From Hygrocybe punicea (taxonomy: Eukaryota > Basidiomycota > Agaricomycetes > Agaricales > Hygrophoraceae), in assembly GCA_963556145.1 (NCBI GenBank), contig OY744465.1, positions 3,472,001 to 3,536,000 of the forward strand: a stretch of 64,000 nt of DNA, in the 5' to 3' direction. Position 1 is the first letter of the stretch, and each line of letters begins with the position of its first letter. The notes under the pieces are model-generated. The model saw nothing but the letters and a program-made list of their open reading frames with translations, was not told where the DNA came from and ran no database searches. A program made the position numbers and the translations under genes. Shown piece by piece: positions 47,530 to 59,449 of the stretch.

Positions 47530-49026
47530 GCCTTCGCCATATGTTTGTGCTTCTTATATGCCTTCAAGACGCGCTTCCACGCTAGGGGTTTGAAGCTGGC
47601 ATCCTTATACTGCTGCTCTATCACCTCATCTAGATTATCCCCCATTACAAATCCAAGCTGTTCGAGAGCTTGTTTCTCATTCTCTCCAATCCCATAGGCT
47701 TCGCAGAAAGTATGGATGTCACCAGGGATTTCGACTGGCGAAGAAGAATGTTCCTTTTAAGGGGACACATACCCATGACTGGGCATGTTATATCCTGGCA
47801 TCGCCATGGCATTGTTCATTGCCATTGTGCCATGCATTGCCATGTGATTGAATGCGTAAGGGTTGTAGAATGGTGCGTACTGTGGAATTGGCATGGAAGC
47901 GGTTGGAGTGGCTGGCTGTGCAGCGACGACAGGTTCATTGGTGACTGGAGCATCAGCAACTGGTGTGATTGTTGGTGCGGCTTTCTTGCTTTTGATTTCC
48001 TGCCCCTTCTTGAACATGTTTGATGCAAGTGGAATACAATCGTACGAAGCATTTCTAGCTTTCTAGAATGCAATCAATATAATATATAAAATACCAATTC
48101 AATTCAACACTCACAATTGCCGATGCCCATACGAGGTACTGACTCCACTCAAGATTGAAGTGGAGATCACTTGGCCTGTGATGAAAGCACGAGATGTCGG
48201 GGTGGGTTGAACAAAGACCAGGTGGGTACTTTTCATTGATCTTCGCAATGATCTCTTCGAGTTCATCATCATATTTTCCCCTTTTGACCCGACCATCATC
48301 AGATTCCTCCATGTACTCATCCTCGATAAAAATTTGTTGAGGTACAGCCTGCGTAGCAGATGGCCCAGGCCTAGATGTGGCCCAAGGCTGGAACCTGCAT
48401 TAGTATACTGTTCTGTAATTCAGATAAGGACTTACCACTGTCGGAGTACTGTCTGCCTTCGGTGGATGCATGCGCACGATGACATAGGGTTCTATCTTTG
48501 TAAGAACTTGTTTTACCATGGAGCTGCAACCACCCTCATCTGTCAACGGCAGCCAGGCTCCATTTGCAGGTTTGAGGAAGTGCCATTCGAAGGTTGAAAG
48601 ATTCAGGTTGTTGACTCCCGTTTGAATGAGATCTGCAATGATTTCCAACAGCCCAACCCATGCAGTATCAATTTTGACTTCCAGTGGACCTTTTTTGATT
48701 GGATCCTGCTTTTCATTCTTCGTCTTTCCTCCACGCTGATGAACATGCTTATCAGGCATTGTGACTTGCACCAACAGCTCAAAGGTGGCTGGAAGGGCAG
48801 GGGCTGGAATATCCTTCTTCGGGTGACCCACTCTCTTCTGAGTTTGTGTTGGAACTGGTTGGATTGGAGCAGGTTCGACGATCTCTGGTTCCAGAGATGG
48901 GGAGGGAGAAGCAAGCACTTCAGCGATGTGGTTCACTTGCAGAGGAGGCATAAGGGGACCAGGAATGACAGGAGGTGTCACATTAGCAGGATAGTAGGCC
49001 GGTGGTGGTGTCCCGTCACCGTCCAT
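47530..49026 (-). CDS. Accessory gene inside the mariner element, unknown function, SAM-like C-terminal end
   Basis: The start ATG is at 49026 (MDGDGTPPPAYYPAN). A Pro-rich leader with GHPKKD is followed by a domain with VTMPDKHVHQRGGKTKNE and VKIDTAWVGLLEII. A GTAAGT intron (about 48399-48437) and a GTGAGT intron (about 48060-48115) join FIEDEYMEESDDGRV, EEIIAKINEKYPPGLC and HPDISCFHHRPSDLHF to a Met/Pro/Asn-rich linker. The last exon (about 47535-47710) reads FCEAYGIGENEKQALEQLGF, then KPLAWKRVLKAYKKHKHM, resembling a small helical SAM-like domain. I could not fix the splice into that exon. All exons lie inside the TIRs. No catalytic motif seen; a DNA- or chromatin-binding helper is a guess. 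Confidence 0.6.
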
Positions 49027-49199
49027 TATAAAATAGATACAAGTGTGAAGAAAATGGGAGGGACGGAAGTTTCCGAGTTCAGCCACACGAATTATTTTTT
49101 TTTTAAAAAAAAACAGCACATGACAAGGATTTCCGAAACCGCTGTAAATGTTAATAAGTGTTTATTCAAAATACTAAACCGTAGCACCAAAGAATAATA

Positions 49200-50590
49200 A
49201 ATATATTCAACGATGGATGAGGCAATATTCATCAAATGCAATCTTGCTGAAGAAGAAGCTATGAGGGTTTTCACTGGACAAAATTCATGTGATCACTGAT
49301 GATAACTACATGTTATTGCCAGTGATTATCAGATTACACAACGTAACACAAGTTATCATCTATTTTCACTGTGCTGCATTGTGCAATACCTATTATATTC
49401 CATGATAACCCATTAAGATGGGTGCACAGCACAGGACAGCACTGCATTGCACAACATAGGGGAACCAGTGATAGTAAGTGCACTTCAGTGCACATTAGTG
49501 CATTCTGTGATCCACAGTGCTTCCTAATTTATCATGTTATGCACAATGCAGCAGAGTGAGAGAGAGAAAATTTATGCTTTAGAAAGCATTGGAAAGCATT
49601 GGAAAGCATTTGAAAGCACTGTGAATCACAGAATGCACTAGTGTGCACTGAAGTGCACTTACTATCACTGGTTCCCATATGTTGTGCAATGCAGTGCTGT
49701 CCTGTGCTGTGCACCCATCTTAATGGGTTATCATGGAATATAATAGGCATTGCACAATGCAGCACAGTGAAAATAGATGATAACTTGTGTAATCTGATAA
49801 TTACTGGCAATAACAAGTTATCACCAGTGATCACATGAATTTTTTCCAGTGAAAACCCTCATATTCCTATACCTCACTCATCTGCAATTACTCCTGAATC
49901 CCAGGATTGACACATCCTGGCAGCAACTGCATGCTAGTCAAAGTGATCAGGCATTCATTACAACCATGGGTTTTGATGTTGCAACTTTCAACATCCTCCT
50001 GGCAGCTGGATTTGGGCAGCAATGGTATGAGAGCCCAATTCCCTGTTATGATGTGAATGTTGAAGGGTGTTCACGTCCTGGTCAGCAATCACTAAGTGCT
50101 GAAGGAGCCCTTGGTCTTGTTCTACATTATGTCAACTCTACCATCCTTGAAGTCAATCTGGCAAGAGATCTTTGCATTAGTCCCATCAGTACATAACGTT
50201 TAGCCTCAAAATCCTCCCAGATGTACTTTGATCCATTCCTGAGGCTAGTATTCAGTGGCCTAAACACTCCACCAGTGACCATCCTTCCCATCCAAGTTTT
50301 TCCAGCTCAATGTCATCATCCACAAGCAACACTCTGACAAGAGCTTTTGTGAGCATTGGTGCCCAGTGAGAATAGGACATTGTGCTAGCAATTTGTAGAT
50401 ATTTAAGTAGCCAAAATTTGTGCGAAATAGATAACTTCTTTTGGGATCGATTGATGTGTGACTTGATCGATTGGTTGTCTCATCAAGCTGAGGCTCACAT
50501 TGGCGACCTTCAATTAATATTGGGCTAAAGCTGCTGACTTCAACAACTTCAAGAGCAAGGCTCTGCATCAATGGCCTTCGAGATGTAAGT
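49200..50590 (+). pseudogene. PIF/Harbinger-like (DDE_4) transposase relic, interrupted by a MITE
   Basis: The frame before the MITE (SSNAILLKKKL) joins FLYLTHLQLLLNPR after it when one TA is kept, then runs QSDQAFITTMGFDVATFNIL, LSAEGALGLVLHYVNST and ARDLCISPIST. This matches, from memory, the N-terminal part of fungal Harbinger-like transposases. After 50200 the frame is broken; pieces such as ASIQWPKHSTS and LTRAFVSIGA remain. The DDE catalytic core is not recognisable, so this is a relic. Another DDE family with the same N-terminal region is possible. Confidence 0.5.
49262..49861. mobile_element. 600-bp MITE with TA duplication
   Basis: Inverted ends TGAGGGTTTTCACTGG. TA copies lie at 49260-49261 and 49862-49863. 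The arms extend about 250 bp with small differences, with short GGAAAGCATT repeats at the centre (49580-49615). It is non-coding. Removing it restores the frame of the Harbinger-like gene, which fixes the boundaries. Confidence 0.88.
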
Positions 50591-50599
50591 TATATGTAT

Positions 50600-53500
50600 A
50601 ATATAAACTCAGTGACTTATTGACTCGGTCAACAGGCCAGATAGGCAGGTTTACTATTGCGACTGCCAACAAAAATGTCATGGCAAGCACCAGCGAGTCT
50701 CAGAGAGGACATACCACAGGCATGCTGAGTTCTGCCTTGCTATGGTTCAAGCTTTTGATGCATTTTTTAGTGCAAGGCAACCCAAGATTGAGGAAGAGAT
50801 TGAGGAGGATGGAGAGGAAACTGTGGATGATGGCAATGCTGATGAAGGAGAAGCAATGGACATTGCAGACCATAATGAGGGACATGCAGAGAACTCAAGG
50901 CCAGATGATGTTGATGATTTTAATGAAATCTATGTGGATCTATTGTAATGCTTTTGACCATGTCACTGATGACCCCAATGCTCGTGATGAAGGTCACAAG
51001 TATAAGGCTGTCTTGCATGATGGTGGAGACCATTTGGATGAGGATATTAACGATTACATTGAGGTAAGTTTCATCTTTTTCATCTGTAAATCTATGTGCT
51101 CAATTACACTCAGGATGATGATGCTACATACCAAGACACTGCCATTGATGATGTTGCAGCAAGGCCTGCCAGGCCTGCCTCTGATGCTGATGAAGTTCCA
51201 GCTTACTTCAATCCAGAAGCTGCCTCTCTCAATGATGTGAAAACTACGTTGAAGTTCATTGATCTTGTCCGCAATACAACACTTGACAATGGCTCTCTGG
51301 ATGAAGAAACCATCTATCGACTCAGAAATCCAATTTAGGGCCTCCTTGAGCTCGATAACACCGATTTTCTCCTCTCCCTTGAGGTCTTTCTTGCAACGAC
51401 AACCAGATCTGAAGATACTTATGAGGGTGTCCACAAGGCCATCAGCAAATGCTACTCAGACTTGTTTAGAGGGCCAATGCTTCGCATGGCATGAACGAGT
51501 TCTTCTTTTCCTCTCCTCACTTTCATCATAGCAACCTCTCACCATAGCAATATAAAAAGTAAAAAAAATAAAACTGCATAGCATGTCTCAACCTCCTCTC
51601 CCACTGTCATGTCTTCTTTGCTTCATCATGATGCAATATTCTCAGCCAAAAAAGAGAGCAACACAATACATCAACTGTCAAATACAACTGTCTTTAAACA
51701 GTATGATAACAATTGACTTACATTTGCTAAACCCTACTTCTCCATAACTTTGCCACACAACAGATGATAACATGAACACAGCTGTGCTTGAGTGGACCAA
51801 TGTTGCATATGACATGAACAAAGTCTTGTTTCTGTTATTGAATATTTATTTGTATCATTATTACAAACATCAATAAGTGATTTTGCTTGAAATATATAAT
51901 TAGTATATAATATATACAGCGATATCACATTGAATTATATGTTTTAAGTAAAAATATCATTATATCATCTGAGTTACACTAATTTCTGCTTATATGGCTG
52001 ATATTTCTATATATAGTAATGGTAGTCACACGTGACTATGACTCCTGTGATCACCTCAAAATTTAGGATATATGGTATAAAATTACCATATATGGTTAGA
52101 CTGGTCACATGTGACTATCACCATTGCGATCAGCAAAAAATTTGCTATACAATATCAGAAATTGCCTTATATGGTTAGAGTGGTCACATGTGACTGTCAC
52201 ATCTGACCCGAAATGATAATATTAGGCAGCAGTTCAATTTTCAGCTGAATCTGATAAGAATTAAGGCCAGGATAAATATTGTGAATATAATTGCATTTGT
52301 GTAATGAATATGATGAGCAGTATGTGATTTAGCATATATTATGCCAAATTACCATATATGGTTAGACTGGTCACATGTGACTATTACCATTGCGATCAGC
52401 AAAAAAATTGGTATATAATATCAAAAAGTACCCTATATGGTTAGACTGGTCACATGTGACTGTCACACCTTGCCCGAAATGTTTATATTAGTCAGCAGTT
52501 CAATTTTCAGCTAATTCTGATAAGAACTGAAGGCAGTATGAATATTTTGAATATAATTGGAAGGTAATTTGTCTTGTGTGAGACATCCCATATTTGGATG
52601 CTTATGTAAGCCACTCCAAACATGGCCCCGATTTTATGTTACATTCCAGCATAAGAAGTAGAATCATATCTCTTGCCCAAAAAAATTTTCTCTATAGGCG
52701 ATGCAAAAACATTAATGAATTAATTAATGAATTAATTAATTACAAACCTTCACTGAACCAGGTCTGATAAAGAACGAGTCTTTTAATAAATTAAAAGAAC
52801 TCGTAACTCAGAGTTTTTGTCTCTTGATCAACTCAAGAAATGCATCATGTCATTAACAGGAGTGACTTCGATTGTTCATGACATGTATATTAACTCATGC
52901 ATTGCCTACACTAGGCCTTTCAAGGATCTCACACACTGCCCCATCTGCTACACTCTACAATATGATCCTCTCAAATACAATGTGGAGAATAACTGAAAGA
53001 AGGTCCCTCATCAAACTTTCCACACCATCCCCCTCGGTCCACAGCTACAGGCCATGTACCATAACCCAGAGAGTGCTGAGGCAATGCACTATCAAAAAAT
53101 TCACACAAATGAAATTCTAGCGCAACTTGAAGCAAATGGCAGAATAATTGATGTTTACAAAGACTTCCTAACAGGGTCCGATTACCTTGACGCTGTCTGC
53201 AACCATGATCACGACATCACACTTTTACTCTCTGTTGATGGGGCTCAACTCTATGATCAAAAGACATCTGACTGTTGGGTTTTCATCTGGGTCATCCTTG
53301 AGATGTCACCCGATCTCTGGTACAAGAAGAAAACGGTCCAGCCTGGTGGATTTATTCCAGGGCCCAATAAACCAAAGCATTTTGACTCTTTTTTGTATCC
53401 AAGTGTTCACCACCTGTCTGCTTTGCAGAATAAGGGTCTCCACATTTGGGATACATCTGATGACACCATCCATATGTCTTGCCCGTTCCTTGTCTTTGGT

Positions 53501-53945
53501 GCAGCCAACAGTGTAGGCATTACCAATTTTAATGGCCTTGGTGGTTACAAGGGGTACTATTCATGCCATCTCTACTGACCAATTAAAGGACACCGATTCC
53601 TGGGAGGCAAACGATACTACCCTGCACACCTGAGGCCAGACGACTATAATGTTGATAATTGCAATCACGATGACTACAATTTCAGGCAAATGCCAGTCTG
53701 ACCTCCCCACGAATATCAAAGTAATGTTTCCCACATCATTGAGTCTCTCACCACCCAACAATATGAACAACATTGGCAGCATACCGGAATCATCAAACCC
53801 ACCTTATTCAGTGGCTTGTCGCCCAGGCATATACTTAAAATACCTGGATGCTTTCCTATTGACCTCATGCATCTCATTGCACTCAATTTTATGCAGCTAC
53901 TCCTTGAGCTCTGGTGTGGGACAATGACATGCACATATCCTCACA
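50600..53945 (+). pseudogene. Plavaka-family transposase gene, interrupted by element A
   Basis: The N-terminal zinc motif CDCQQKCHGKHQRVSERTYH (about 50660) is followed by an acidic stretch. A GTAAGT intron at 51064-51113 leads to the helical region ending HKAISKCYSD. Element A (51460-52807) interrupts here. The gene resumes SEFLSLDQL, IVHDMYINSC and CPICYTLQYD, and then the Plavaka catalytic region: LLLSVDGAQLYDQKTSDCWV, PGGFIPGPNKPKHFDSF, NGLGGYKGYYS and the C-terminal FPIDLMHLIALNFMQ. Interior stops include TAG at 51336, TGA at 52994 and TGA after SCHLY near 53576, plus a frameshift near 50948. Plavaka transposases are DDE-type enzymes characteristic of Agaricomycetes. Confidence 0.8.
51460..52807 (+). 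mobile_element. Element A copy 1, about 1.35 kb, unclassified
   Basis: Starts ACTTGTTTAGAGGG and ends with the hairpin TCTTTTAATAAATTAAAAGA inside ACGAG...CTCGTAAC. AC occurs at both junctions, and removing the insert with one AC restores CYSDSEFLS in the Plavaka frame. The interior holds no long open frame, but carries several copies of GTCACATGTGACC followed by CTAACCATATAAGG-like sequence in alternating orientation (52020-52480). AACGAGTTCTTC near the 5' end is complementary to the 3' terminus. Confidence 0.8.
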
Positions 53946-53989
53946 CCTTGCATCAGATTTTTTATCAGTAACATTGGGAGAGCCCATGA

Positions 53990-54448
53990 GCTAAACCTCC
54001 AATCTCAGTGGATGGGCTGAGATGGGCCGGGATATTATCCAGACCTATAGGATTGGATGGGCCAAGATGAGCTGAGATATTTCTTTCCCTTGTTATTGAA
54101 TGGGCCCATAAAGTTAGAAATAAGGATTTCCCACTAGAATTGAATGGGCCGAGATGGGGTGGGATATTTATTTCCCACTGGCATTGGATGGGCCAAGATG
54201 GGGTAGGATATTTATGTCCCACTGGCATTGGATAGGCCAAGATGGGGTCAGATATTTATGTCCCATTAGCATTGGATGGGCTGAGAAGGGGATGGATATT
54301 AATCTCCCACTGACATTGGATGGGCCGAGATGGGGTGGGATATTCATTGCCCACTGGCATTAGATGGCCCGAGATGGGGTCAGATATTTATTTCCCACTG
54401 GCATTGGATGGGCCAAGATGGGGTCAGATATTTATTTCCCATTGGCAT
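53990..54448 (+). repeat. Minisatellite, about 45-bp unit (left part)
   Basis: About ten units of the type GGATGGGCCGAGATGGGG, TGGGATATTTATTTCC and CACTGGCATT. Continues in the same orientation beyond the mariner element at 57192-57560, so it is one array split by the insertion. Open frames across it are artefacts. Confidence 0.85.
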
Positions 54449-54450
54449 TA

Positions 54451-57189
54451 AGATAGGGCTCATCCATACCCATCCCACATCACGTGGTGTGACTATTTGT
54501 GACATCAGGAAACTTAGCAGCCTGTTAAGTGTACCGTGCAGACAAATGGGTATCAAATTATTTCAGCATCAATCTAAAGCATTTTAGTGTCCTCTAAATC
54601 TCTCATTAAGCTTGTTGGTAGAACACAATGGCCCCTGTACTTTTTTCCTGCCCATGCTGCCTGTTTTCCAGTAAGTCCCTTCATGTATGCATCCATGAAC
54701 CTGCGAGAGCAGGTTGCATATCTATGTCACCCAGTAAGAACCAAGTTTTTGAGAAACAAAAAAGAGCACCAACCGGCACATGGTCACAAGTGGAATAGCC
54801 TCAAGTGAGGCAAGAACATTGGCCTGTAGATCCTCCTCCTTGGAAGAAGATGGCTTCATTCAATACAGTCTCTTTGCGTGACCCCAACATTGCTCAATAA
54901 AATTGAGCTCACAGTGAAATTTGGGAAGGAAGAGGACTTGAAACCCACGAGATTTACATGTGGTTTCAAGAAGTGATTCCACATGGGCAAAATCAGGTTC
55001 ATTGTAGAGAATACGTCGACAACAGCCATTGGTTGCGTCAGGCTTGCACTTGAATCCAGGACACTCGGCATGGACCTTGGACATGTCTCCAAAACCTCAC
55101 TCCTCTAAAATCACAGCCATACCCTTGAAAACACTGGCTCGTTCATGTCCATCCGGGAAATATAGGTCTTGAGGTCTTCCATCGGCAAGACAAGCAGGGC
55201 CCATCTGAACCTTCACTTTCTGAAGCTTTTCATCTGTACCATAAACTGGCTTGCCATTCTCATCTTGTAAAGTTGCTTCAATGCCCCAGTTAGTTCCTTT
55301 TTTGGGGATGTTCTTGGGCATTTTTCATGCCGAAAGGGCATGCTCTGCCCATTTGAGATGCATGGGTGCATTGTCAAATACAAGTACGTGGTCTTCATTT
55401 GGATATTCAGTTGCTAATATATCCATCGCTCGGTGTGCTTGTTGGATGATTTCATCATTGGTGTAGTAGCCGTCGCATGCTTTTCCAGCTTTGAAGAGAT
55501 ATCGCGCAGCCTGTGAGCCATCTTCCAAGTGCAGCCATCCATAATCAGCTGACACAAAGTCAGCAACCATCAAGGATGCACCTTCGCCCTTTGTATATGG
55601 GACAGCTGTCTCCGATTGGTGGACCCATCGTTGTTTATGGTGATCATTAGCATAAAATGTCGACTCGTCATGGAACCACATGCAAAGTCAGCAAGGTTGT
55701 GGGAGTGGTCCTGTATCTTCGATAGTAGGATCATCAGATGACCATTGCCTCATCAGGTGTTCGAGCTTGGCCCATGCAGGCAGGAATCTGTGTTGCCGGT
55801 AAAACACAACATCATCTCATTCGTGCCCATCCACATATTGGCCTTTGGGGGTTTTCATCCATCGGTAACCCATCTTATTCATCCAACGGCAAGCGGTTGC
55901 TAGCGATATGGTTTTTTTAAGTCCATACTTTTTCTGGACCTCTGGCCAATCCAAGTAATGCACAAGATCGAGGGCACGGATGTACTTCCCCAAGCCTTGC
56001 AAATGCAGGTGAAGTTCTCCCGCTGAATCCTCATCCTCCAGTATTGATTTATTCCAATGCCCGTAAAGATTTTGGGGCAGTGAATGAGTCTTGATGTACG
56101 CAGTGGTCCAGACACGGAGCCGGCGAGCAAACCAGGGTCCTTTTCCAAGTACGCATGCAGTCTGTAATGAGGCTGCATTCCAATTTGTCCCATGTGACTG
56201 TGGTGTATTTGAGTCTGTGTAAATGGTGAGGAATATCTTCATGGCCTCCAGTCGTGTGCGAATAAAATGATTGATTTGCACGGTCTTGTATCCAGCACCC
56301 GTTTTCCTGTGTGGCCACAACACACCTGCAAGATCCCCAAGGGCTTCTCGTGCCTGCAAAACAGTTGGAGGCTTTCGCAAAGCAAAACTTCGGTCACCAT
56401 GGACTTCATCATGACAACTCTCAGTTTCTCCGCTGCTCTGACACGAGGACTCAGAGCCGGTACAATTGGCTAACCCATTGTCGTGTTCTTGTGCTAACTC
56501 TTCTTCATCCTCTGCTGTGCCAGCCTCAGTCATCACACAGACACCATCAGCCTCTATGACAACAAATTTGCCGCATTTTCTGTGGTTCGTTCTGAGAGAG
56601 GGAAGTGCCGAATTGTTGGGCTGATTATGCCTTTCAGATCCATCAACAATGATGTCAGCATACGCATCAAATGTTGCTGGCATGTGTTTTGGTTCGTTTA
56701 TATGATCATTCAATACTGATGGGACGTGTTGATTGGCCAGAGATGCGTGGTTATGCAGTGGTTGAGCTGTGATTGCCTTTTTGTGAGCAAAGTGCTGTCC
56801 TGTGATCACCTGCACAACAATTAGATGAAATTCTTTGAGGTGGAGGTGAGCACATACATTCTCCTTCTCATCACCTGAAACAGATGAAACCCTTGCATGA
56901 GTGTGTAGATTTCTCGTTCACCACCAGCCTGGCTTCTTGGGCATCAAGAAGGAGATATCTTTTGGTTAACTTTTGGGTCTTTCTATTGTACAAATGTATC
57001 TACAATTTCCCTGGTGTTCAGACAGAAAATCTATCTCCTATTAAATCTCTGTAGGGGCATTCTCCAGCATTTATTGGACACCGAATTGATCTCCTTGCAT
57101 TGTGCAATTAGTTTTTAGATTTACATTGAATCTCGAGGACATGTCATGCTTTGCACGTGACGTGGGATGGGTATGGATGAGCCCTATCT
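54451..57189. mobile_element. Tc1/mariner-type DNA transposon, 2,739 bp
   Basis: Inverted ends AGATAGGGCTCATCCATACC (about 37 bp, one or two mismatches). TA duplications are at 54449-54450 and 57190-57191. The empty site GGCATTAGATGG occurs within the flanking minisatellite at 54356-54367. One transposase gene on the minus strand fills the interior. Confidence 0.93.
54574..56815 (-). pseudogene. DDE_3-type transposase with five TGA codons
   Basis: The minus-strand frame opens near 56815, where an upstream exon is possible because a CAG acceptor precedes it. It contains a helix-turn-helix-like part (KYGLKKTISLATACRWMNKM) and the catalytic motifs WFHDESTFYAND (first Asp), VLVFDNAPMHLK (second Asp) and KFHCELNFIEQCWG (Glu), all intact. 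A GTGCCG...CATAG intron near 54720-54780 restores RRFMDAYMKGLTGKQAAW. The stop is TAG at 54574-54576. In-frame TGA codons at 55817, 55688, 55325, 55097 and 54860 (lowest coordinates) lie at positions where related transposases, from memory, mostly have Arg. There is otherwise no frameshift. Confidence 0.85.
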
Positions 57190-57191
57190 TA

Positions 57192-57560
57192 GATTGGCTG
57201 AGAAGGGGTTGGATATTAATTCCCCAATTTCATTGGATAGGCCAAGAAGGGGATGGATATTAATTCCCCAATTTCATGTGATGGGCTGAGATGGGGTGGG
57301 ATTTTTATTCCCCAGTGCCATTGGATGGGCTGAGATAGGTTGGGATATTTATTCCCCAATTTCATTTGATGGGCCGAGGTGGGGTGGGATTTTTATTCCC
57401 CAATGCCATTGGATGGGCCAAGATAGGGTGGAATATTTATTCCCCACAGTCATTGGATGGGCCCAGAAGGGGTTGGATATTTATTTCCCATTGGCATTGG
57501 ATGGGCCGAGCTGGGTGTGATATTTATTCCCCACTTGTATTTGATCCCACCATCTCATTA
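57192..57560 (+). repeat. Minisatellite, about 45-bp unit (right part)
   Basis: Continuation of the 53990-54448 array with the variant unit GGATGGGCTGAGATGGGG and TTTATTCCCCAGTGCC. A degenerate edge extends to about 57720. Confidence 0.8.
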
Positions 57561-59449
57561 TCCAACCCATCTCAGACAAGCAGGCTATTTATGACACACT
57601 ACGACAACATCGGCAGAATATTGGGTTCCCATTTCCATTGGATTGGCTGACATGGGGGCACCAATCAAGTTAGCCCATCTACCATGGGTTGGATATTTAT
57701 TTCCCAACAATATTGGATGTGCCTCATTGGACATGATGTTCATATGCAATGAGCATTAAATAAGACCAATATTTGACTCCGAAAGAAATTTGCCTGTTAC
57801 TATTCAATGACATCCACTGGAGAACCTTTCTTTGCCGCTTCTGCAAATCTTTTCCACATTAGAACTTGCTTCTCAGCATATGCGTGATGTCCCCTTCCCT
57901 GCCTTGAAGACTGCAGTGCTCGTCTCGCTCTTTCCTGCCACAGTCATTGTTGAAACCTATACCATCTTATGGTAAACTCCATCTCTGCCAACACCATTGT
58001 TTCCTCTTCTCCTGCTCTCTCTGCTCTAGCCTTCGCTCTCAACCAGTTCACTCTGTAAACTACTGCAACTTCAATGGTATATTGTGGTAGATCTCATTTA
58101 AAAACTCACATTCTGACATTCAGTTGTCCTCCTGTTTCTTGTTCTGGTCACTCATTCTCCAAAACTATGCCAATGCATCAGTCTTTTGCCCAAACCTGTT
58201 TTCTTCCACAACATCTCCACTAAGCTTCAAATCCTCTCTACGAATTTTTTGGTAATGTGGCAATGTTTCATTGTCCGCACCCAGGTTTACCAATGCCCTA
58301 CGAGCTTGACCATAAGACCTCATACATTCATGCAAAGCCACATCTGCATGATGAATGGCTCTCCAAGTCGGTGTCTTGGCCTTTTGTCCTTTGGCCTTCC
58401 TAATCCTTGTTCGATAAAGCAATGCTTTACGTCCCAGAGCGAAACATATTTTCTCCAGGGACTCATTACCTTGTCCTTTTCGAAACTCCATTTCTTGTGA
58501 AGCCATTTCAATCCATCCCACCCTTTTATATGCCTCCTTTCCTATTGTAGAAGGCAAACTGATACGAGCATTTTCTGCTAGGATAGGATCACAATCTTCT
58601 TCATCATCTGTTCCTTCCTCATCTGATGCGGAATCTTGTGAATCATCGGACATGCCAACATCATCCAGGGATGTTTTATTCTTTTCCTCCCAATCCTCTT
58701 CCTCCACGTCATGCCCATTGAGTAGAAAGGTTGTCTTCCTCTGGAAGGCATCAATCCTGCTTTGTAACCATTTTTGTCAGTCCATAATCTTGTTTTGTTT
58801 CGCTATGGAAACAGCTTTTTTAAGCTTTTGCATATCATGAGTGAGATTGTCCCTGAAATTCAGAATTGTGAACAGGAAAATGATGATATAATGTGAGGAA
58901 CATACTGAGCTTGTTCAATATTTAGCCTGGACACTAACCAGACCACTGCACTGGAATCTCCTACTTCCTCCTTGGCATTCCTCAATTTCAGATGTATTTC
59001 CACCATAGTTGGTGCTACAAACTGTTCATTCATCACTACTATTGGGAGGAAATATCACTGACCTTGCTTCAAAGCAACTTGATAAATTTTCAGTGCATCC
59101 CCACGCTGTGATTCGGCAAAAGTTTGGCTTTCACTCCACTTTTTCACCAATGCAGGATCCAATGAACTTGACAAATCTTGATATGCCTCCTTGCTTTCTT
59201 GTTTGACCCTGATGGCTGTTTTATGTTTACTGTTCAGAGGATGAGTATCAAACCAGGAGAAAGATGATGGTTGTTGCATACTCATTCCAACCAACTTTTT
59301 CCAGTTTGAATGTCTCATAATATCATCCAAAATCTCCCGCCGGTGAGCCTTCGTCATGTACTTTGTGATGCGTGAGATCAACTCGATGATCACCCACAGA
59401 GTTTCCATCTGTTCTCCATCCAGCTGCCCAGCACCACGAATAAAGTTGG

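Larger units (their letters stand above)
46210..49144. mobile_element. Tc1/mariner-type DNA transposon with two convergent genes, 2,935 bp
   Basis: Terminal inverted repeats of about 82 bp start CAGCGGTTTCGGAAATCC and include a T-tract/A-tract and GTGTGGCTGAACTCGG. TA duplications are at 46208-46209 and 49145-49146. The plus strand carries a DDE transposase (46310-47361); the minus strand carries a multi-exon gene (about 47530-49026). The two meet tail to tail. Tc1/mariner elements normally carry only a transposase, so the second gene is noteworthy. It disrupts the region just upstream of the membrane protein gene. Confidence 0.93.

Noticed and set aside
51456..52811. A 4-bp (TCAG) or 6-bp target duplication for element A copy 1
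   Set aside because: TCAG is present at both ends, but the frame and the expected protein sequence are best restored by keeping both TCAG copies and one AC. Copy 2 has no 4-bp or 6-bp repeat.
53965..54587. Trp/Asp-rich proteins encoded by the minisatellite
   Set aside because: Frames on both strands follow the repeat unit (GWDIYFPLALDGPR type) and are by-products of the array.
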